Origin: SZUA-186 sp041552135
GTDB lineage: Bacteria; Pseudomonadota; Gammaproteobacteria; UBA9214
DNA length: 15,843 nt
Assembly (NCBI GenBank): GCA_041552135.1
Contig: JBFELL010000054.1
Coordinates: 1 to 15,843 of the forward strand
Direction: 5' to 3'
A program made the translations under genes and the position numbers. Each line of letters opens with the position of its first letter. The stretch's first letter is position 1. Shown in pieces: positions 13,629 through 15,843 of this stretch. The notes beneath the pieces are model-generated. The model was not told the DNA's origin. It searched no databases and saw only the letters and a program-made list of their open reading frames with translations.

Positions 13629-15323
13629 TTGGAACTGACCGGCGCAGAAATCTTTGTCCGCTCATTACAGGACGAGGGAGTCGAGTACATCTTCGGTTAC
13701 CCCGGCGGTGCCGTATTGCACATCTACGACGCCCTGCACGGTCAGGAGAAGGTCAAGCATATCCTGACACGCCATGAGCAGGGCGCCACCCATGCCGCCG
13801 ACGGCTATGCCCGTTCCACCGGCAAGCCCGGCGTGGTGATTGTCACTTCAGGTCCCGGTGCCACCAATGCCATTACCGGTATCGCCACGGCCTATATGGA
13901 TTCCATTCCCCTGGTGGTCTTCACCGGCCAGGTGCCGACCCACCTGATCGGCAACGATGCCTTCCAGGAGGCCGACAACATCGGCATCACGCGGCCTTGC
14001 GTTAAGCACAATTTCCTGGTCCAGGACGTTGCGGATCTTGCCGAGACCATCAAGAAGGCCTTCTATGTCGCCACTACCGGCCGACCCGGGCCGGTGGTCG
14101 TCGACATCCCCAAGGACATCACGGCGCAGAAGGCGGAATACAGCTACCCGGACAAGGTCAGCATGCGCTCCTACAACCCGGTGCACGTCGGTCATGCCGG
14201 CCAGATCAAGCGCGCCGTGAGGCTGCTGCAATCAGCAAAACGGCCGATGATCTATACCGGTGGCGGTGTCATTCTCGGCAATGCCGCGGGTCCCCTGACC
14301 GAGCTGGCCGGCCGGTTGAATTACCCGGTGACCAACACCCTGATGGGACTGGGCGGCTTTCCGGCAACCGCACCGCAGTTCGTCGGCATGCTGGGCATGC
14401 ACGGCACCTACGAGGCCAACATGGCCATGCATCACTGTGATGTCCTGTTTGCGGTGGGGGCGCGTTTCGATGACCGCGTGACGGGCAATATCGAGAAATT
14501 CTGTCCGAACGCGAAAATCATCCACATCGACATCGATCCCTCGAGCATCTCCAAGAACGTCAAGGTGGATGTGCCGATTGTGGGTTGTGTGGATAACGTC
14601 CTGCAGGCCATGACCAGGCTGCTGGAGAAGAGCAGCAGCGGTGCGGATACCGCAGCGCTGGATCAATGGTGGCAGCAGATCGGCGAGTGGCGCGCCATGG
14701 ACTGTCTCAAGTACGACAAGGGCAGTGAGCTGATCAAGCCCCAGTTCGTGGTCGAGTCGCTCTACAAGGTGACGGGCGGCGATGCCTTCATCACCTCGGA
14801 TGTCGGCCAGCACCAGATGTGGGCCGCGCAGTACTACCTGTTCGACAAGCCGCGGCGCTGGATCAATTCCGGCGGGCTGGGCACGATGGGCTTCGGCCTG
14901 CCGGCGGCCATGGGCGTGCAGCTGGGCAACCCGGATGAAACCGTGGCCTGTATCACGGGCGAGGGCAGCATCCAGATGTGCATCCAGGAACTGTCCACCT
15001 GCCTGCAGTACAACCTGCCGATCAAGGTCGTCAACCTGAACAACCGCTATCTCGGCATGGTGCGCCAGTGGCAGGAATTCTTCTACCAGGGACGCTATGC
15101 CATGTCCTACATGGAGTCGCTGCCGGATTTCGTCAAGCTGGCCGAGAGTTACGGTCACGTCGGCATGCTGGTCGACAAGCCGGGCGATGTCGAGGGCGCT
15201 CTGCAGGAGGCCATGGCCCTGAAGGACCGGCTGGTGTTCATGGATTTCATCACCGACCAGTCCGAGAATGTCTACCCGATGATCCCGGCCGGTGGCGGCC
15301 AGAACGAGATGATCCTGGTATGA
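13629..15323 (+). CDS. ilvI: Acetolactate synthase, large (catalytic) subunit
   Basis: A 564-residue ThDP, FAD and Mg-dependent enzyme joining two pyruvates to acetolactate, or pyruvate and 2-oxobutyrate to acetohydroxybutyrate, in valine, leucine and isoleucine synthesis. The N-terminal PYR domain has FGYPGGAVLHIYDAL and the catalytic Glu50 in RHEQGATHAADGYARSTG. The central FAD domain follows, and the C-terminal ThDP domain has GLGTMGFGLPAAMGVQLG and the metal motif GEGS (444-447), with Glu where GDGS is common. I believe GEGS also occurs in the Pseudomonas-type subunits. The start is taken at TTG because ELTGAEIFVRSLQDEGVEYI is the canonical N-terminus. An in-frame ATG at 13359 would add 90 unconserved residues across a terminator. 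The small-subunit gene overlaps its stop (ATGA). The symbol could equally be ilvB. Confidence 0.95.
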   Translation: MELTGAEIFVRSLQDEGVEYIFGYPGGAVLHIYDALHGQEKVKHILTRHEQGATHAADGYARSTGKPGVVIVTSGPGATNAITGIATAYMDSIPLVVFTGQVPTHLIGNDAFQEADNIGITRPCVKHNFLVQDVADLAETIKKAFYVATTGRPGPVVVDIPKDITAQKAEYSYPDKVSMRSYNPVHVGHAGQIKRAVRLLQSAKRPMIYTGGGVILGNAAGPLTELAGRLNYPVTNTLMGLGGFPATAPQFVGMLGMHGTYEANMAMHHCDVLFAVGARFDDRVTGNIEKFCPNAKIIHIDIDPSSISKNVKVDVPIVGCVDNVLQAMTRLLEKSSSGADTAALDQWWQQIGEWRAMDCLKYDKGSELIKPQFVVESLYKVTGGDAFITSDVGQHQMWAAQYYLFDKPRRWINSGGLGTMGFGLPAAMGVQLGNPDETVACITGEGSIQMCIQELSTCLQYNLPIKVVNLNNRYLGMVRQWQEFFYQGRYAMSYMESLPDFVKLAESYGHVGMLVDKPGDVEGALQEAMALKDRLVFMDFITDQSENVYPMIPAGGGQNEMILV

Positions 15324-15811
15324 GGCACATCATTTCCATCCTGATGGAGAACGAGGCCGGGGCGCTCTCCAGGGTCGCCGGGCTGTTTTCCGCGCGCGGC
15401 TACAATATCGAGTCGCTGACCGTGGCGCCGACCGAGGACCCGTCGCTGTCGCGCATGACGCTGGTGACCCGGGGCACGGACGAGATCATCGAGCAGATTA
15501 CCAAGCAGCTCAACAAGCTGATCGATGTCGTCAAGTTGATGGATATGACCGAGGGCCCGCATATCGAGCGGGAAATGATGCTGGTCAAGGTCAAGGCAGA
15601 GGGTGACAGTCGCGAGGAACTGAAGCGGGTTTCGGACATCTTTCGCGGCCGCATTATCGATGTCACGGACAGGACCTATACCATCGAACTGACGGGTGCC
15701 GGGGACAAGCTGGATGCATTTCTGCTGGTGCTGGATCCGGTCGCCATCGTCGAGGTGGTGCGATCCGGCGTATCGGGCATTGCCCGCGGCGAGCGGGCGC
15801 TGAGGATCTGA
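15320..15811 (+). CDS. ilvH: Acetolactate synthase, small (regulatory) subunit
   Basis: A 163-residue regulatory subunit, the same length as E. coli IlvH. It activates the large subunit and confers valine feedback inhibition. The N-terminal ACT domain (about 3-78) begins RHIISILMENEAGALSRVAG and includes YNIESLTVAPTEDPSLSRMT. Asn11 and Gly14 are the residues known in E. coli IlvH for valine sensitivity, so feedback inhibition is expected. The C-terminal domain runs from about residue 80 (EREMMLVKVKAEG) to the end (GVSGIARGERALRI). Its ATG overlaps the stop of the large subunit as ATGA, indicating translational coupling and equal expression. Often ilvC follows, but the window ends 32 bases later, with nothing recognisable in that tail. 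The symbol ilvN is also used for such genes. Confidence 0.96.
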   Translation: MRHIISILMENEAGALSRVAGLFSARGYNIESLTVAPTEDPSLSRMTLVTRGTDEIIEQITKQLNKLIDVVKLMDMTEGPHIEREMMLVKVKAEGDSREELKRVSDIFRGRIIDVTDRTYTIELTGAGDKLDAFLLVLDPVAIVEVVRSGVSGIARGERALRI

Positions 15812-15843
15812 GCCGGCAGGCAGGATATTTTTTATTCATCCGC

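Overview
The window comes from a GC-rich gammaproteobacterial chromosome. The evidence is the gene content (recO-pdxJ, cysM, rlmD, proS, and an ilv acetolactate synthase pair of the 'acetolactate synthase 3' type), the YdbH/YdbL envelope genes, and a BarA/GacS-like Hpt domain beside cysM. The genus cannot be fixed from the sequence alone. Most of the window is housekeeping DNA. The interest lies in decayed genes, small palindromic repeats and a probable attenuator.

Layout. Positions 1-686 hold a scar region: a 34-bp inverted-repeat pair, a 16-bp direct repeat with a 20-bp period, and a frameshifted 5' remnant of an IS1182-like transposase that runs up to the 3' end of a minus-strand Nudix hydrolase (687-1256). 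Positions 1257-1965 have no recognisable gene. Then come recO and pdxJ (+), a convergent stand-alone Hpt protein (-), and divergently cysM (+). CysM leads into a tightly packed envelope pair, a YdbH-family protein and a DUF1318 (YdbL-family) lipoprotein. These are followed by an internally deleted, frameshifted PolB-type 3'-5' exonuclease, a nested palindromic repeat element, and rlmD. A hairpin-rich repeat separates rlmD from a minus-strand cluster. In transcription order that cluster is a DUF4124 secreted protein, a MIF-family tautomerase, a second short DUF4124 protein, proS and a lytic transglycosylase overlapping the proS stop codon. Diverging from it is the ilvI-ilvH pair (+), preceded by a leader with an intrinsic terminator.

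How the genes work together. RecO acts in recombinational repair and PdxJ makes pyridoxine phosphate, the precursor of PLP. CysM is a PLP enzyme of cysteine synthesis. YdbH and the YdbL-like lipoprotein belong to the system that links inner and outer membranes for phospholipid movement, although no YnbE gene is visible. RlmD methylates 23S rRNA, ProS charges tRNA-Pro, and IlvI/IlvH catalyse the first common step of branched-chain amino-acid synthesis.

I see no complete new defence or mobile system here. The best candidates for follow-up are the ilv leader terminator, the orphan Hpt protein at a locus usually associated with BarA/GacS, the deleted exonuclease, and the nested palindromic element in front of rlmD.
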